Shown here in pieces: positions 1 through 8,380 of a stretch of DNA of 64,000 bases. The DNA lies in NCBI RefSeq assembly GCF_025144995.1, contig NZ_CP102250.1:1736001-1800000 (forward strand), written 5' to 3'. Source of the stretch: Alistipes indistinctus YIT 12060 (lineage in GTDB: Bacteria; Bacteroidota; Bacteroidia; Bacteroidales; Rikenellaceae). Under the pieces are notes generated by a model. It was not told where the DNA came from. It worked only from the letters and a program-made list of their open reading frames with translations, and ran no database searches. Each line of letters opens with the position of its first letter. Positions within the stretch are counted from its first letter, which is position 1. Both the position numbers and the translations under genes were made by a program.

Positions 1-1
1 G

Positions 2-397
2 GCTGGACTCATACTCTCCGTCTACCTGATCAAACCGTTGAACCTGCTGTTGCTGGGAGAAAACTATGCCCGCACCATGGGACTGAACGTACGTATCACA
101 CGCCTGCTGCTGTTCGTCAGTACGACGTTGCTGGCCGGAACAGTCACCGCATTTTGCGGTCCGATCGGTTTTATCGGCATTGCCGTGCCCCATGTCGCAC
201 GGATGCTGACCGGAAACGCCGACCACCGCATCCTGATGCCCGCCTCGATCCTATTGGGCAGCGTCACGATGCTGCTGTGCGACATTATCGCGCAACTTCC
301 CGGCCGCGAAATGGTCCTGCCGGTCAACACGGTCACCGCCCTTTTGGGTATCCCGATCGTCGTGCTGGTGATTGTCCGCAACCGTAAAATCTTCTAA
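2..397 (+). CDS. FecCD/BtuC-family ABC transporter permease, C-terminal part
   Basis: This is the C-terminal 131 residues of an inner-membrane permease of the FecCD/BtuC family, which imports iron-siderophore, haem or cobalamin across the inner membrane. The open frame enters from the left edge of the window, so the start is missing. The visible part has several hydrophobic helices. It also has the family's late signature region: GENYARTMGLNV, then FCGPIGFIGIAVPHVARML, where the permease contacts the ATPase, and a final helix ending in RNRKIF. It is followed 10 bases later by the ATPase gene, so the two form one importer operon. The substrate cannot be told from this part. A B12-dependent ribonucleotide reductase lies 4.5 kb away, so cobalamin is possible, but that is only a guess. 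Confidence 0.9.
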   Translation, partial: AGLILSVYLIKPLNLLLLGENYARTMGLNVRITRLLLFVSTTLLAGTVTAFCGPIGFIGIAVPHVARMLTGNADHRILMPASILLGSVTMLLCDIIAQLPGREMVLPVNTVTALLGIPIVVLVIVRNRKIF

Positions 398-407
398 CCC
401 GAAAGCG

Positions 408-1226
408 ATGTCCGAAGCCGAAAACGATACTATCCGCCTGCAGGGACTTGCGTTGGGCTATCCGGGCCGTACGCTGTTCGAAAATGTCGACCTCTCTTTC
501 GGCCGCGGCGAACTGACTGCACTGATCGGCCGCAACGGTACGGGCAAAAGCACGCTGCTGCGCACGATTATGGGACTGCTACGTCCTTTGCGGGGCAGTA
601 TCCTGATCGGGCAGAAATCGGTGCACGAGCTTCCGCAGCGAATGATTGCCGCACAGATCAGTTTTGTATCGACCGACGACGTGCGCATGGGGCACCTGAA
701 AGTTTACGATGTCGTGGGTCTGGGCCGTGCGCCCTATACCAACTGGATCGGACGGCTGACAGACGCCGACCGCGCGGCAGTGGAAGAGTCCCTGCGGCTG
801 GTGGGAATGGAAACGTTCGGCGACAAGGGTATCGACACCCTCAGCGACGGTGAGCGGCAGCGGGTCATGATCGCCCGTTCGCTGGCCCAGGATACGCCGA
901 TGATCCTGCTCGACGAACCGACGGCGTTTCTCGATCTGCCGAACAAATACGAGATCGGGCTCCTGCTTCGCTCGCTTGCGCACAATCACGGCAAAACGAT
1001 CCTTTTTTCGACGCACGACCTGAACATCACACTCGACCTTTGCGACCGTATCGTAATGATCGACCGCGGCAAATTCCTGCACGGCACGCCGGACGAAATG
1101 ATCGCCAACGGCAGTATCGGACATCTTTTCGACGGCACGTCGATCCGCTTCGACAGGGAAAAAGGTGCAGTCAGCCTCACACCGGAGAAAAAGCCGGCAT
1201 TCGGCCAGCATACTGTAAAATATTGA
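408..1226 (+). CDS. ABC transporter ATP-binding protein (FecE/BtuD type)
   Basis: This is the cytoplasmic ATPase subunit (272 residues) that powers the permease encoded just upstream. Visible motifs are Walker A GRNGTGKST near residues 41-49, the ABC signature LSDGERQR, Walker B MILLDEPTAFLD, and the switch histidine in STHDLN. The domain order and length fit the FecE/BtuD/HmuV group. I chose the ATG at 408 because it lies just after the permease stop and gives a standard N-terminus. A TTG at 372 in the same frame would overlap the permease and add 12 residues. The substrate (iron chelate, haem or B12) is not determined. No substrate-binding protein or TonB receptor follows it; these may lie to the left of the window. 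Confidence 0.93.
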   Translation: MSEAENDTIRLQGLALGYPGRTLFENVDLSFGRGELTALIGRNGTGKSTLLRTIMGLLRPLRGSILIGQKSVHELPQRMIAAQISFVSTDDVRMGHLKVYDVVGLGRAPYTNWIGRLTDADRAAVEESLRLVGMETFGDKGIDTLSDGERQRVMIARSLAQDTPMILLDEPTAFLDLPNKYEIGLLLRSLAHNHGKTILFSTHDLNITLDLCDRIVMIDRGKFLHGTPDEMIANGSIGHLFDGTSIRFDREKGAVSLTPEKKPAFGQHTVKY

Positions 1227-1338
1227 TTATAAATACTATCTTGAGAATTTTATTCTTCTACAACCCTAGCATTTAAGTTTTTTCGTCCGGCAATAACAGT
1301 CTGTATTTCCCGAAACGGAAGGTTTTTTTGATAAAAAA

Positions 1339-1369
1339 TTTGCAGGGAATTTCTTTTTAATTACCTTTG
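1339..1369 (+). promoter_or_regulatory. Bacteroidetes-type promoter for tRNA-Glu and rpsT
   Basis: TTTG at 1339-1342 and TACCTTTG at 1362-1369 are separated by 19 bases. This matches the Bacteroidetes housekeeping consensus (TTTG, 19-21 bases, TAnnTTTG). Transcription should start around 1376, ahead of tRNA-Glu. No second promoter is seen before rpsT. Confidence 0.7.
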
Positions 1370-1401
1370 CACCGCTGATTTAGTCATCGGACGCCAGCTT
1401 T

Positions 1402-1473
1402 GGCCCATTCGTCTATCGGTTAGGACGCAAGATTTTCATTCTTGAAAGAGGAGTTCGATTCTCCTATGGGCTA
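1402..1473 (+). tRNA. tRNA-Glu (anticodon TTC)
   Basis: The full cloverleaf can be drawn. The acceptor stem is GGCCCAT with ATGGGCT (first pair G-U), the D stem is GTCT/GGAC, and the anticodon stem CAAGA/TCTTG holds the loop TTTTCAT, giving anticodon TTC. The T stem is AGGAG/CTCCT with loop TTCGATT. The discriminator base is A1473 and CCA is encoded at 1474-1476. The rpsT start codon lies only 31 bases after the CCA, so the two probably share a transcript. Confidence 0.95.
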
Positions 1474-1507
1474 CCAGTAAAGCATTAAAAAGCAAAAATC
1501 TACAACA

Positions 1508-1759
1508 ATGGCAAACCATCAGTCTTCGAAGAAAAGAATGCGCCAGACCGAGGTGAAAAACACCCGGAACAAGTATTACCATAAAACCGCCCGTAATGCG
1601 ATGAAGGCATTGCGCAACACCTCTGAGAAAGAGGCAGCGCTCGTACTGCTCCCGAAGGTGACTGCCATGCTGGACAAATTGGCCAAGAATAACGTGATCC
1701 ACAAGAACAAGGCCGCCAACCTCAAGAGCAGTATCCAACTGCACGTAAACGCGCTCTAG
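1508..1759 (+). CDS. rpsT: 30S ribosomal protein S20
   Basis: This 83-residue basic protein begins MANHQSSKKRMRQTEVKN, the typical S20 start. It is rich in Lys/Arg/Asn and alpha-helical. S20 binds the 5' domain of 16S rRNA early in 30S subunit assembly. Length and the closing region (NNVIHKNKAANLKSSIQLHVNAL) fit the family. It follows tRNA-Glu with only a short spacer and no promoter of its own, so expression probably depends on the tRNA promoter. A clear hairpin terminator follows 27 bases after the stop. Confidence 0.97.
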   Translation: MANHQSSKKRMRQTEVKNTRNKYYHKTARNAMKALRNTSEKEAALVLLPKVTAMLDKLAKNNVIHKNKAANLKSSIQLHVNAL

Positions 1760-1786
1760 TCCGGGTCGGTCCGAACCAACTATACG

Positions 1787-1813
1787 GAAGCCGTCCGCAA
1801 GGTCGGCTTCTTT
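1787..1813 (+). terminator. Rho-independent terminator of the tRNA-Glu/rpsT unit
   Basis: The arms GAAGCCG (1787-1793) and CGGCTTC (1804-1810) form a 7-bp stem with a 10-base loop, followed by TTT. A second small hairpin, CCCATG/CATGGG at 1820-1837 followed by TTTT, lies just behind it and may back it up. Confidence 0.7.
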
Positions 1814-1900
1814 GTTATGCCCATGCCAACGCATGGGTTTTGGCATTATTGACCGGTGTCACGAACTTTTCCCGAGACCATTTCTCCAGACCGCCCGTCC

Positions 1901-1986
1901 GCGACATTTCGTCGCTTTTCCGGCCATTTCGTCACGAAAACCTCTTCCTTTTCTGCCCAAATTTCACAACTTGACATTAACTGTCA
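1901..1986 (+). promoter_or_regulatory. Cluster of inverted repeats upstream of clpB (possible activator sites)
   Basis: Three perfect inverted repeats lie in the gap before clpB. They are GCGAC-5-GTCGC at 1901-1915, TTTCGT-1-ACGAAA at 1927-1939 and TGACA-5-TGTCA at 1972-1986. Their centres are roughly 115, 90 and 45 bases upstream of the -24 element of the sigma-54-like promoter. That is where enhancer-binding activators usually sit. The binding protein is unknown. The rest of the 326-base gap (1760-2085) holds no gene. Confidence 0.4.
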
Positions 1987-2020
1987 GGCAGTTATGCCAT
2001 ATTTTCATGATTACCCCTTG

Positions 2021-2036
2021 TGGCAGCAATTTTGCT
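2021..2036 (+). promoter_or_regulatory. Sigma-54 (RpoN) type -24/-12 promoter of clpB
   Basis: The sequence TGGCAGCAATTTTGCT has the invariant GG (2022-2023) and GC (2034-2035) exactly 10 bases apart. It matches TGGCA-N6-TTGCW, the RpoN consensus. The predicted start is about 2047, giving a leader of about 40 bases to clpB. No TAnnTTTG housekeeping element is seen in this gap, so RpoN control of clpB is a reasonable inference. It would need an activator that is not in the window. Confidence 0.6.
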
Positions 2037-2085
2037 GCTGTTCCAGCAAACACAACCAAACGAATAAAGGATAATCAATAAAAAT

Positions 2086-4686
2086 ATGAAAAATATGACG
2101 ATTAACAATTTAACCATTCAGGCGCAAGAGGCATTGCAGAATGCGATGTCCCTTGCCACGAGCCACGGCCAGCAAGCCGTAGAGCCATTGCACATCCTGG
2201 ACGCCATCGTCACCGAAGACGACAGCGTAGGCGTGTACCTGCTGCAAAAACTGGGAGTAAACATCAATGCATTGCGCTCGGTGCTGAAACAGGAACTGGA
2301 CCGTCTTCCCAAAGTATCGGGCGGCGACCCCTATTTTTCGCGTGAAAGCTCCGAAGCCATCCAGAAAGCAGGTGATTTTACACGGGAGTTCAACGACAAA
2401 TACGCATCGGTCGAACACCTGTTGCTGGGTATTCTTTCCGAAAAAGGCACTGCCGGAAGGCTACTGAAAGATGCCGGCGTAAAGGAAAAGGAGATGATCG
2501 CAGCGATTAAGGAGTTGCGCAAAGGTTCTACGATCGATTCGCAGACTAACGAACAAACTTTCGACGCGCTGGGCAAATATGCGATCAACCTGAACGAACA
2601 GGCCCGCAAAGGCAAACTCGATCCGGTGATCGGCCGTGACGAAGAGATCCGCCGGGTTTTGCAAATTCTTTCGCGGCGGACCAAGAACAACCCGATTCTG
2701 GTAGGTGAGCCGGGCGTGGGTAAAACCGCGATCGCCGAAGGTATCGCACACCGGATCATCGACGGCGACGTGCCCGACAACCTGCGCAGCAAACAGATTT
2801 TCTCGCTAGACATGGGCGCGCTGATCGCAGGCGCCAAATACAAAGGCGAATTCGAGGAACGACTCAAAGCGGTCGTAAAAGAGGTGATCTCTTCCGAAGG
2901 CGAGATCCTGCTCTTCATCGATGAAATCCATACGCTGGTGGGCGCCGGTAAAAGCGACGGCGCAATGGACGCCGCCAACATCCTTAAACCGGCACTGGCA
3001 AGGGGTGAGCTGCGGGCTATCGGCGCCACGACACTGGACGAGTTCCAGAAATATTTCGAGACGGACAAAGCGCTCGAACGCCGTTTCCAAAAGGTGATGG
3101 TCGACGAACCGTCCGTTGCAGACGCCGTATCGATCCTCCGGGGTCTGAAAGAGCGTTACGAGAGCCATCACAAAGTACGGATCAAAGACGAGGCGATCAT
3201 CGCTTCGGTCGAGTTGTCGCACCGCTACATCACGTCGCGGTTCCTGCCCGACAAAGCGATCGACCTGGTCGATGAAGCAGCCGCCAAGTTACGCCTCGAA
3301 ATGAATTCGGTGCCCGAAGAGATCGACGAACTGGACCGCAAAGTGCGCCAGATGGAGATTGAACGCGAGGCAATCCGCCGCGAGAACGACAAAGGGCGGA
3401 TCGAAGAGTTGACCAAGGAGATCGACGACCTGAACGGTCAGCGTACAGCCCTGCGCGCCAAATGGCAGAGCGAACGCGACCTGCTCGAAAAAGTACAGAA
3501 AAACAAGCAGTTGATCGACGATTACAAATTGGAAGCCGCAGCGGCCGAACGCAGCGGCGACTACGGGAAAGTGGCCGAAATCCGTTACGGAAAGATTCAG
3601 GAAGCCGAGAACGAGATCAAGACGTTGCAGGCGGAGATCGAAAAGAACCACGCCGCCGGAGCGATGATCAAGGAAGAGATCGATGCCGAAGACATCGCGG
3701 AGGTGGTAGCCCGCTGGACCGGCATCCCGGTGAGCCGGATGCTGCAAAGCGAACGCGAGAAACTGCTGCAGATGGAAAGCGTATTGCACGAGCGGGTGAT
3801 CGGACAGGACAAAGCCATCGAGGCTATCGCCAACGCCGTACGGCGCAGCCGTGCCGGATTGCAGGACGCGCGCCGTCCGATCGGCTCGTTCATCTTCCTG
3901 GGAACGACCGGCGTCGGGAAAACCGAACTGGCCAAGGCACTGGCCGAATACCTGTTCAACGACGATACGATGATGACGCGTATCGATATGAGCGAGTATC
4001 AGGAGCGCCACAGCGTATCACGGCTAATCGGAGCGCCTCCGGGATATGTCGGTTACGACGAAGGAGGCCAGCTCACCGAAGCGGTGCGGCGCAAACCTTA
4101 TTCGGTCGTGCTGCTCGACGAGATCGAGAAAGCCCACCCGGATGTATTCAACATCCTGCTCCAGGTGCTCGACGACGGCCGTCTGACCGATAACAAAGGA
4201 CGTACGGTTGATTTCCGCAACACGATCATCATCATGACCTCGAACATCGGTTCGCCGATCATCGTTGAGAACTTTTCGAAGTATCACAACGAAACGCCGC
4301 CCGACGACGTGATCGAAAAGACACGCGACGAGGTGTTCGACCTGATGAAACAGACGATACGGCTCGAGTTCCTGAACCGGATCGACGAAATCGTAATGTT
4401 CACCCCGCTCACGAAGGACGATGTCCGGCAGATCGTCGTGCTGCAGCTCGCCCAGATCAACAGGATGCTCGGCGAGAACGGAATGCGGCTGGAGACCACC
4501 GACAAGGCGATCGACTGGCTGGCCGACAAAGGTTACGACCCGCTGTTCGGAGCGCGGCCCATCAAGCGTACATTGCAAAAGTACCTGGTCAACGAACTCT
4601 CGAAAGAGATTCTGCAAGGCACGGTAACCCGTGACACGGTGATCCATGTCGATGCGAACAAAGACGGCCTCGTTTTTAAGAATTAA
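2086..4686 (+). CDS. clpB: ATP-dependent chaperone ClpB
   Basis: ClpB is a hexameric AAA+ disaggregase that works with DnaK to pull apart protein aggregates after stress. The 866 residues match the family. A Clp N-domain spans about residues 1-150. The first AAA domain has Walker A GEPGVGKT and Walker B LLFIDEIH. The ClpB-specific coiled-coil middle domain covers about 400-530 and is rich in Glu/Arg/Lys. The second AAA domain has GTTGVGKT and VLLDEIEKAHPD, followed by the D2-small domain. The middle domain and the absence of a zinc finger or a ClpP-binding loop separate it from ClpA/ClpC. ATG 2086 (MKNMTINN) was used; ATG 2095 (MTINN) is equally plausible. The gene stands alone between a sigma-54-type promoter and strong hairpins. 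Confidence 0.97.
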   Translation: MKNMTINNLTIQAQEALQNAMSLATSHGQQAVEPLHILDAIVTEDDSVGVYLLQKLGVNINALRSVLKQELDRLPKVSGGDPYFSRESSEAIQKAGDFTREFNDKYASVEHLLLGILSEKGTAGRLLKDAGVKEKEMIAAIKELRKGSTIDSQTNEQTFDALGKYAINLNEQARKGKLDPVIGRDEEIRRVLQILSRRTKNNPILVGEPGVGKTAIAEGIAHRIIDGDVPDNLRSKQIFSLDMGALIAGAKYKGEFEERLKAVVKEVISSEGEILLFIDEIHTLVGAGKSDGAMDAANILKPALARGELRAIGATTLDEFQKYFETDKALERRFQKVMVDEPSVADAVSILRGLKERYESHHKVRIKDEAIIASVELSHRYITSRFLPDKAIDLVDEAAAKLRLEMNSVPEEIDELDRKVRQMEIEREAIRRENDKGRIEELTKEIDDLNGQRTALRAKWQSERDLLEKVQKNKQLIDDYKLEAAAAERSGDYGKVAEIRYGKIQEAENEIKTLQAEIEKNHAAGAMIKEEIDAEDIAEVVARWTGIPVSRMLQSEREKLLQMESVLHERVIGQDKAIEAIANAVRRSRAGLQDARRPIGSFIFLGTTGVGKTELAKALAEYLFNDDTMMTRIDMSEYQERHSVSRLIGAPPGYVGYDEGGQLTEAVRRKPYSVVLLDEIEKAHPDVFNILLQVLDDGRLTDNKGRTVDFRNTIIIMTSNIGSPIIVENFSKYHNETPPDDVIEKTRDEVFDLMKQTIRLEFLNRIDEIVMFTPLTKDDVRQIVVLQLAQINRMLGENGMRLETTDKAIDWLADKGYDPLFGARPIKRTLQKYLVNELSKEILQGTVTRDTVIHVDANKDGLVFKN

Positions 4687-4721
4687 GAGACTGACATTCG
4701 TTTGCACAAAGATTCTCCATG

Positions 4722-4830
4722 CCTGCTCTAAAGCAGGATCAGAGAACTGCCAACGGAAATTTCGTTGGCCAGAGATTTTCAAATGATGATAAAGAGCAGG
4801 CCCTCGCCTCGGGCCTGCTCTTTATCATTT
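4722..4830 (+). terminator. Triple hairpin downstream of clpB, ending in a strong terminator
   Basis: Three stems follow clpB. They are CCTGCT/AGCAGG at 4722-4737, GCCAACG/CGTTGGC at 4749-4769, and a long stem whose core is AAAGAGCAGGCCC (4791-4803) with GGGCCTGCTCTTT (4811-4823). The last one extends further through AAATGAT/ATCATTT with a 3-base bulge. It is the likely clpB terminator. The first arm GCCTGCTCT (4721-4729) is repeated in the right arm of the last stem (4813-4821), so alternative pairings are possible. The rest of the 335-base gap (4687-5021) has only a promoter-like site. Confidence 0.7.
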
Positions 4831-4951
4831 AAGGACAGTTGCTAAATGCTATCGTTGCACACCTTCTGACATATTATATCCTGCTGACAGTTTTTCGATC
4901 CCCTTTGTAATAAGAAAACCGAGCCTCGTTATACAAACAATCTGCGACACC

Positions 4952-4983
4952 CTTGGGTTTTCGCATAAAAAGAGGCATCTTTG
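4952..4983 (+). promoter_or_regulatory. Candidate promoter for the YqaA-like gene
   Basis: CTTG at 4952-4955 and CATCTTTG at 4976-4983 are 20 bases apart. This is one mismatch from the Bacteroidetes consensus in each box. It lies about 40 bases before the start codon at 5022. The -7 box sits inside a small inverted repeat, GAGGCA/TGCCTC. Confidence 0.4.
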
Positions 4984-5021
4984 TGCCTCATCTGCCTCAA
5001 CGCTTAAAACTTCCCGCCTAA

Positions 5022-5474
5022 ATGGAATGGTTGCTTAATTTGGGCTATTTCGGCCTTTTCCTCGGCTCTTTCGTAGCCGCTACGGTCGTGCCGTTCAGTT
5101 CGGACGTACAACTGGTGGCTATGCTCGCGGCCGGGGGAAACGTTTGGTTCTGCGTCGCAGTCGCCACATTGGGCAACTGGCTCGGCGGACTGACCTCCTA
5201 TTGGCTCGGATGGCTCGGCAAATGGGAGTGGATCGAAAAATACATGCGGGTCAGGCACGAAACGCTTATCAAGCACAAAAGCAAAGTAGACCGGTACGGG
5301 GCATGGCTCGCCCTGCTGACCTGGCTTCCCTTTATCGGCGATATCTTTGCCATCGCGCTCGGCTTTTACCGGGTCGATTTTCGCAAGTCGGCGCTGTTGA
5401 TGTTGATCGGCAAAGGTGCCCGCTTCATGATGTGGGCACTGCTCTTCCTTTGGGGCAAAGCGCACATCTTTTGA
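5022..5474 (+). CDS. YqaA/DedA-like small membrane protein
   Basis: This 150-residue inner-membrane protein belongs to the DedA/VTT (SNARE-associated Golgi) superfamily, closest in size and pattern to YqaA. It has three to four hydrophobic stretches. Features typical of the superfamily are the re-entrant-loop region FVAATVVPFSSDVQLV, the GNWLGGLTSYWLG segment, and the later LTWLPFIGDIFAIALGFYRV motif. DedA proteins are proposed to act as phospholipid (undecaprenyl-phosphate or PE) flippases or in membrane homeostasis. The exact substrate of YqaA-type members is not known. It is a lone gene, convergent with nrdJ. Confidence 0.85.
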   Translation: MEWLLNLGYFGLFLGSFVAATVVPFSSDVQLVAMLAAGGNVWFCVAVATLGNWLGGLTSYWLGWLGKWEWIEKYMRVRHETLIKHKSKVDRYGAWLALLTWLPFIGDIFAIALGFYRVDFRKSALLMLIGKGARFMMWALLFLWGKAHIF

Positions 5475-5712
5475 CATCAACCGTTCCTGCCCTTTCTTTT
5501 GAACCCGTGCATGCACCGCAAAGGATCGTCCTGGGATAAAACTTCCGCCCGTATATCAACCATTCACTGAATCAAAACCGAGGTTGAATACCATTTGCCG
5601 ACCACCGGTTAATCCAGTACCATTCTGCGGCATGAGGTCCCTTTCGGCATTTTTGAAAGGACTCAAAATCCCTACAAATCCCCTCGTTTTACGGATCCAA
5701 AACCGCAAACGA

Positions 5713-5740
5713 AAGGGGCATCGCTATACGGATGCCCCTT
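5713..5740 (-). terminator. Hairpin between the YqaA-like gene and nrdJ
   Basis: AAGGGGCATC (5713-5722) and GATGCCCCTT (5731-5740) form a perfect 10-bp stem with an 8-base loop. On the minus strand it is followed by TTTCGTTT, so it can end nrdJ transcripts; it may work in both directions. The remainder of the gap 5475-5805 shows no convincing gene: a 61-codon frame there has no recognisable features. Confidence 0.6.
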
Positions 5741-5805
5741 CCGGCGAAACATATATTGAGGTATTATGAAAAGGCTCTAAACCTTTTTGTGGGTGCGGAG
5801 TCGGA

Positions 5806-8364
5806 TCAACCGCACTTCGAATGGCCGCAGCTCATGCAGACCGGACAGTTATTCTGGTAAACCAGCGTCTCCTGGCCGCAGTTCGGGCACTTCTCCTTCG
5901 CTTTGGTTCCGTCGGGAATATACTGTTTGAGCGCACGGGCCACACCGTTTTTCCAAGTATTGATACTCTCGGTGTTCAGGTGCAGCGACTCGATCAGCGT
6001 CACCACGTCCAGAATCGGCATTCCGTTGCGCAGCACGCCCGAAATCAGCTTTGCATAGTTCCAGAATTCCTCGTCGAACAGGCGGGAAATACCGCCGATG
6101 GTATTCGTATAGCCATACTTGTCGGTGTACTGGAAATCGTAACGCTTGTTGCCGTCGGCATCCTTAACCTTCAGGATAACTCCCTTGGTCACCTTTTTCG
6201 GAATGAACATCGCGTCCTCTTCGAGCTTACCGGTAAAAATCTCGTACGGACGATCGTTGTAGATTCCCACAAAGGCGATCCAGTTCTCTTCGCCGTTCTT
6301 GAACCGCACGATATCGGCGGTCAGTTCCACCGGACGTTTCAAAGGCGGCTTGTATTCCCCGCTGTTATCCTTACCGTCTTTTTTCTTCTCGACCAGCACT
6401 CCGGCACGCGACCCGTCCCGGTATACGGTAACACCCTTGCAACCGGACTCCCAGGCGGTCTGATACACCTGGCTCACCAGCTCTTCGGTCACGCTGTTGG
6501 GCAGGTTTACGGTCACCGAGATCGAGTGGTCGACCCATTTCTGGATCGCGCCCTGCATCTTCACCTTGCTCACCCAGTCGATATCGTTGGCCGTAGCTTT
6601 GTGATAGGGTGATTTGGCCACCAATGCATCGAGTTCCTCCTGCGGCATATTCTTCACCTTCGCCACGTCATAACCGTTGGCTTCGAGCCAAACCAAGAAT
6701 TTATGGTGGAAAACGTTGTATTCTTCCCAGGAATCACCCACCTCGTCGACAAAAGTAACCTTCACATCCTTGTCGCTCGGGTTTACCTTGCGACGGCGCA
6801 TATAGACGGGGCGGAACACCGGTTCGATACCCGAAGTGGTCTGCGACATCAGGCTCGTCGTTCCGGTCGGAGCGATGGTCAGCATCGCGATATTGCGGCG
6901 CCCGCTTTTGACCATTTCCTCATACAGTGCCGGGTCGGCCTCTTTGATTCGCCCGATCATCGGGTTGTTTTTTTCGCGCCCGGCATCGAAAATCGGGAAT
7001 GCACCGCGCTCCTTGGCCAACTGTACCGATGCCCGGTAAGCCTCTACGGCAAGGGTTTTCTGCACCTCGACGGCAAAATCGATCGCCTCGTCCGAACCGT
7101 ACTGCAACCCCAGCGCAGCCAGCATATCGCCCTCGGCAGTAATTCCGAGGCCTGTACGTCGCCCCTGTTGTGCTTTCGTGCGGATTTTCTCCCACAAGCT
7201 CACCTCGACGCTGCGAATATCCTCGTCTTCGGGGTCTTTCGAAATCTTCGCCAAAATCTGGTTCACCTTTTCGAGCTCCAGGTCAATGATGTCGTCCATC
7301 ATCCGCATTGCCTGTGCGATATGTTTCTTGAAACGGTCGAAGTTGAACTTAGCATTTTTCGTAAACGGCTCGTCCACATAGCCGTACAGGTTGATCGCCA
7401 TCAGGCGGCAACTGTCGTAAGGACAAAGCGGAATCTCGCCGCAGGGGTTCGTAGAAACGGTCCGGAACCCAAGGTCGGCATAGCAGTCGGGCACCGACTC
7501 GCGCAGGATCGTATCCCAAAACAGCACGCCGGGCTCCGCCGACTTCCATGCATTGTGGATAATCTTGTTCCAAAGAGACCGGGCATCGATATCCTTTTCG
7601 TACATCGGCTGATCGGAGTCGATCGGAAACTGCTGGTGGTATTTTTTACCCTCTTTGGCCGCACGCATAAACTCATCGTCCATCTTGATCGAGACGTTCG
7701 CGCCGGTCACTTTTCCGGTCTCGACTTTCGCATCGATGAAGTTCTCGGCATCGGGATGCTTGATCGAAAGCGACAGCATCAGCGCGCCGCGCCGCCCATC
7801 CTGCGCCACCTCGCGGGTCGAATTCGAATAGCGTTCCATAAAGGGCACGATACCGGTCGAGGTGAGGGCACTGTTGAGCACAGGACTGCCCGTAGGCCGA
7901 ATATGCGAAAGGTCGTGTCCTACGCCCCCGCGCCGCTTCATCAACTGCACCTGCTCTTCGTCGATGCGGATGATACCGCCGTACGAGTCGGCCGGATTCT
8001 TGTGGCCGATCACAAAACAGTTCGACAGCGAAGCGATCTGCAGATTATTGCCAATACCGGTCATCGGGCCGCCCTGCGGAATCACATACTTGAAATCTTT
8101 CAGCAGGTGGTAAACCTCGGAAGCATCCATCGGGTTGGGATATTTTCCCTCAACCCGCGCGATCTCGTTGGCAATTCGCCAGTGCATCTGCTCGGGCGAT
8201 TTTTCGTAAATTTTTCCGAACGAGTCTTTCAGCGCATACTTGCTCACCCACACGGTAGCGGCAAGGTCATCTCCGCCAAAATACTCCTTGGCGCCTTCGA
8301 CGGCTTCCGCATAAGGGTACTCTTTGAGCCCGGCGGCGGGATTCGTTTCTTTTTCGTTGGACAT
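5806..8364 (-). CDS. nrdJ: Vitamin B12-dependent (class II) ribonucleotide reductase
   Basis: NrdJ makes deoxyribonucleotides from ribonucleotides using adenosylcobalamin as the radical source, so it works with or without oxygen. The 852-residue protein has the class II landmarks: SLSNCFVIG near the N-terminus, the redox and radical region NPCGEIPLCPYDSC, the substrate-binding segment IAPTGTTSLM, and a long C-terminal part. That part ends in a zinc-ribbon-like cysteine tail (CPNCGQET, then CPVCMSCGHSKCG), which carries the thiols that re-reduce the active site. The ATG at 8364 gives MSNEKETNPAAG. The GH43-like gene ends only 16 bases upstream on the same strand, so the two may be co-transcribed, although no functional link is obvious. 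The gene implies a need for cobalamin import or synthesis. Confidence 0.96.
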   Translation of the reverse strand: MSNEKETNPAAGLKEYPYAEAVEGAKEYFGGDDLAATVWVSKYALKDSFGKIYEKSPEQMHWRIANEIARVEGKYPNPMDASEVYHLLKDFKYVIPQGGPMTGIGNNLQIASLSNCFVIGHKNPADSYGGIIRIDEEQVQLMKRRGGVGHDLSHIRPTGSPVLNSALTSTGIVPFMERYSNSTREVAQDGRRGALMLSLSIKHPDAENFIDAKVETGKVTGANVSIKMDDEFMRAAKEGKKYHQQFPIDSDQPMYEKDIDARSLWNKIIHNAWKSAEPGVLFWDTILRESVPDCYADLGFRTVSTNPCGEIPLCPYDSCRLMAINLYGYVDEPFTKNAKFNFDRFKKHIAQAMRMMDDIIDLELEKVNQILAKISKDPEDEDIRSVEVSLWEKIRTKAQQGRRTGLGITAEGDMLAALGLQYGSDEAIDFAVEVQKTLAVEAYRASVQLAKERGAFPIFDAGREKNNPMIGRIKEADPALYEEMVKSGRRNIAMLTIAPTGTTSLMSQTTSGIEPVFRPVYMRRRKVNPSDKDVKVTFVDEVGDSWEEYNVFHHKFLVWLEANGYDVAKVKNMPQEELDALVAKSPYHKATANDIDWVSKVKMQGAIQKWVDHSISVTVNLPNSVTEELVSQVYQTAWESGCKGVTVYRDGSRAGVLVEKKKDGKDNSGEYKPPLKRPVELTADIVRFKNGEENWIAFVGIYNDRPYEIFTGKLEEDAMFIPKKVTKGVILKVKDADGNKRYDFQYTDKYGYTNTIGGISRLFDEEFWNYAKLISGVLRNGMPILDVVTLIESLHLNTESINTWKNGVARALKQYIPDGTKAKEKCPNCGQETLVYQNNCPVCMSCGHSKCG

Positions 8365-8380
8365 AACTATAATTATATTA

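Noticed and set aside
5584-5769. A 61-codon plus-strand frame between the YqaA-like gene and nrdJ
   Set aside because: It overlaps the hairpin at 5713-5740, has no promoter, and shows no protein-like features.
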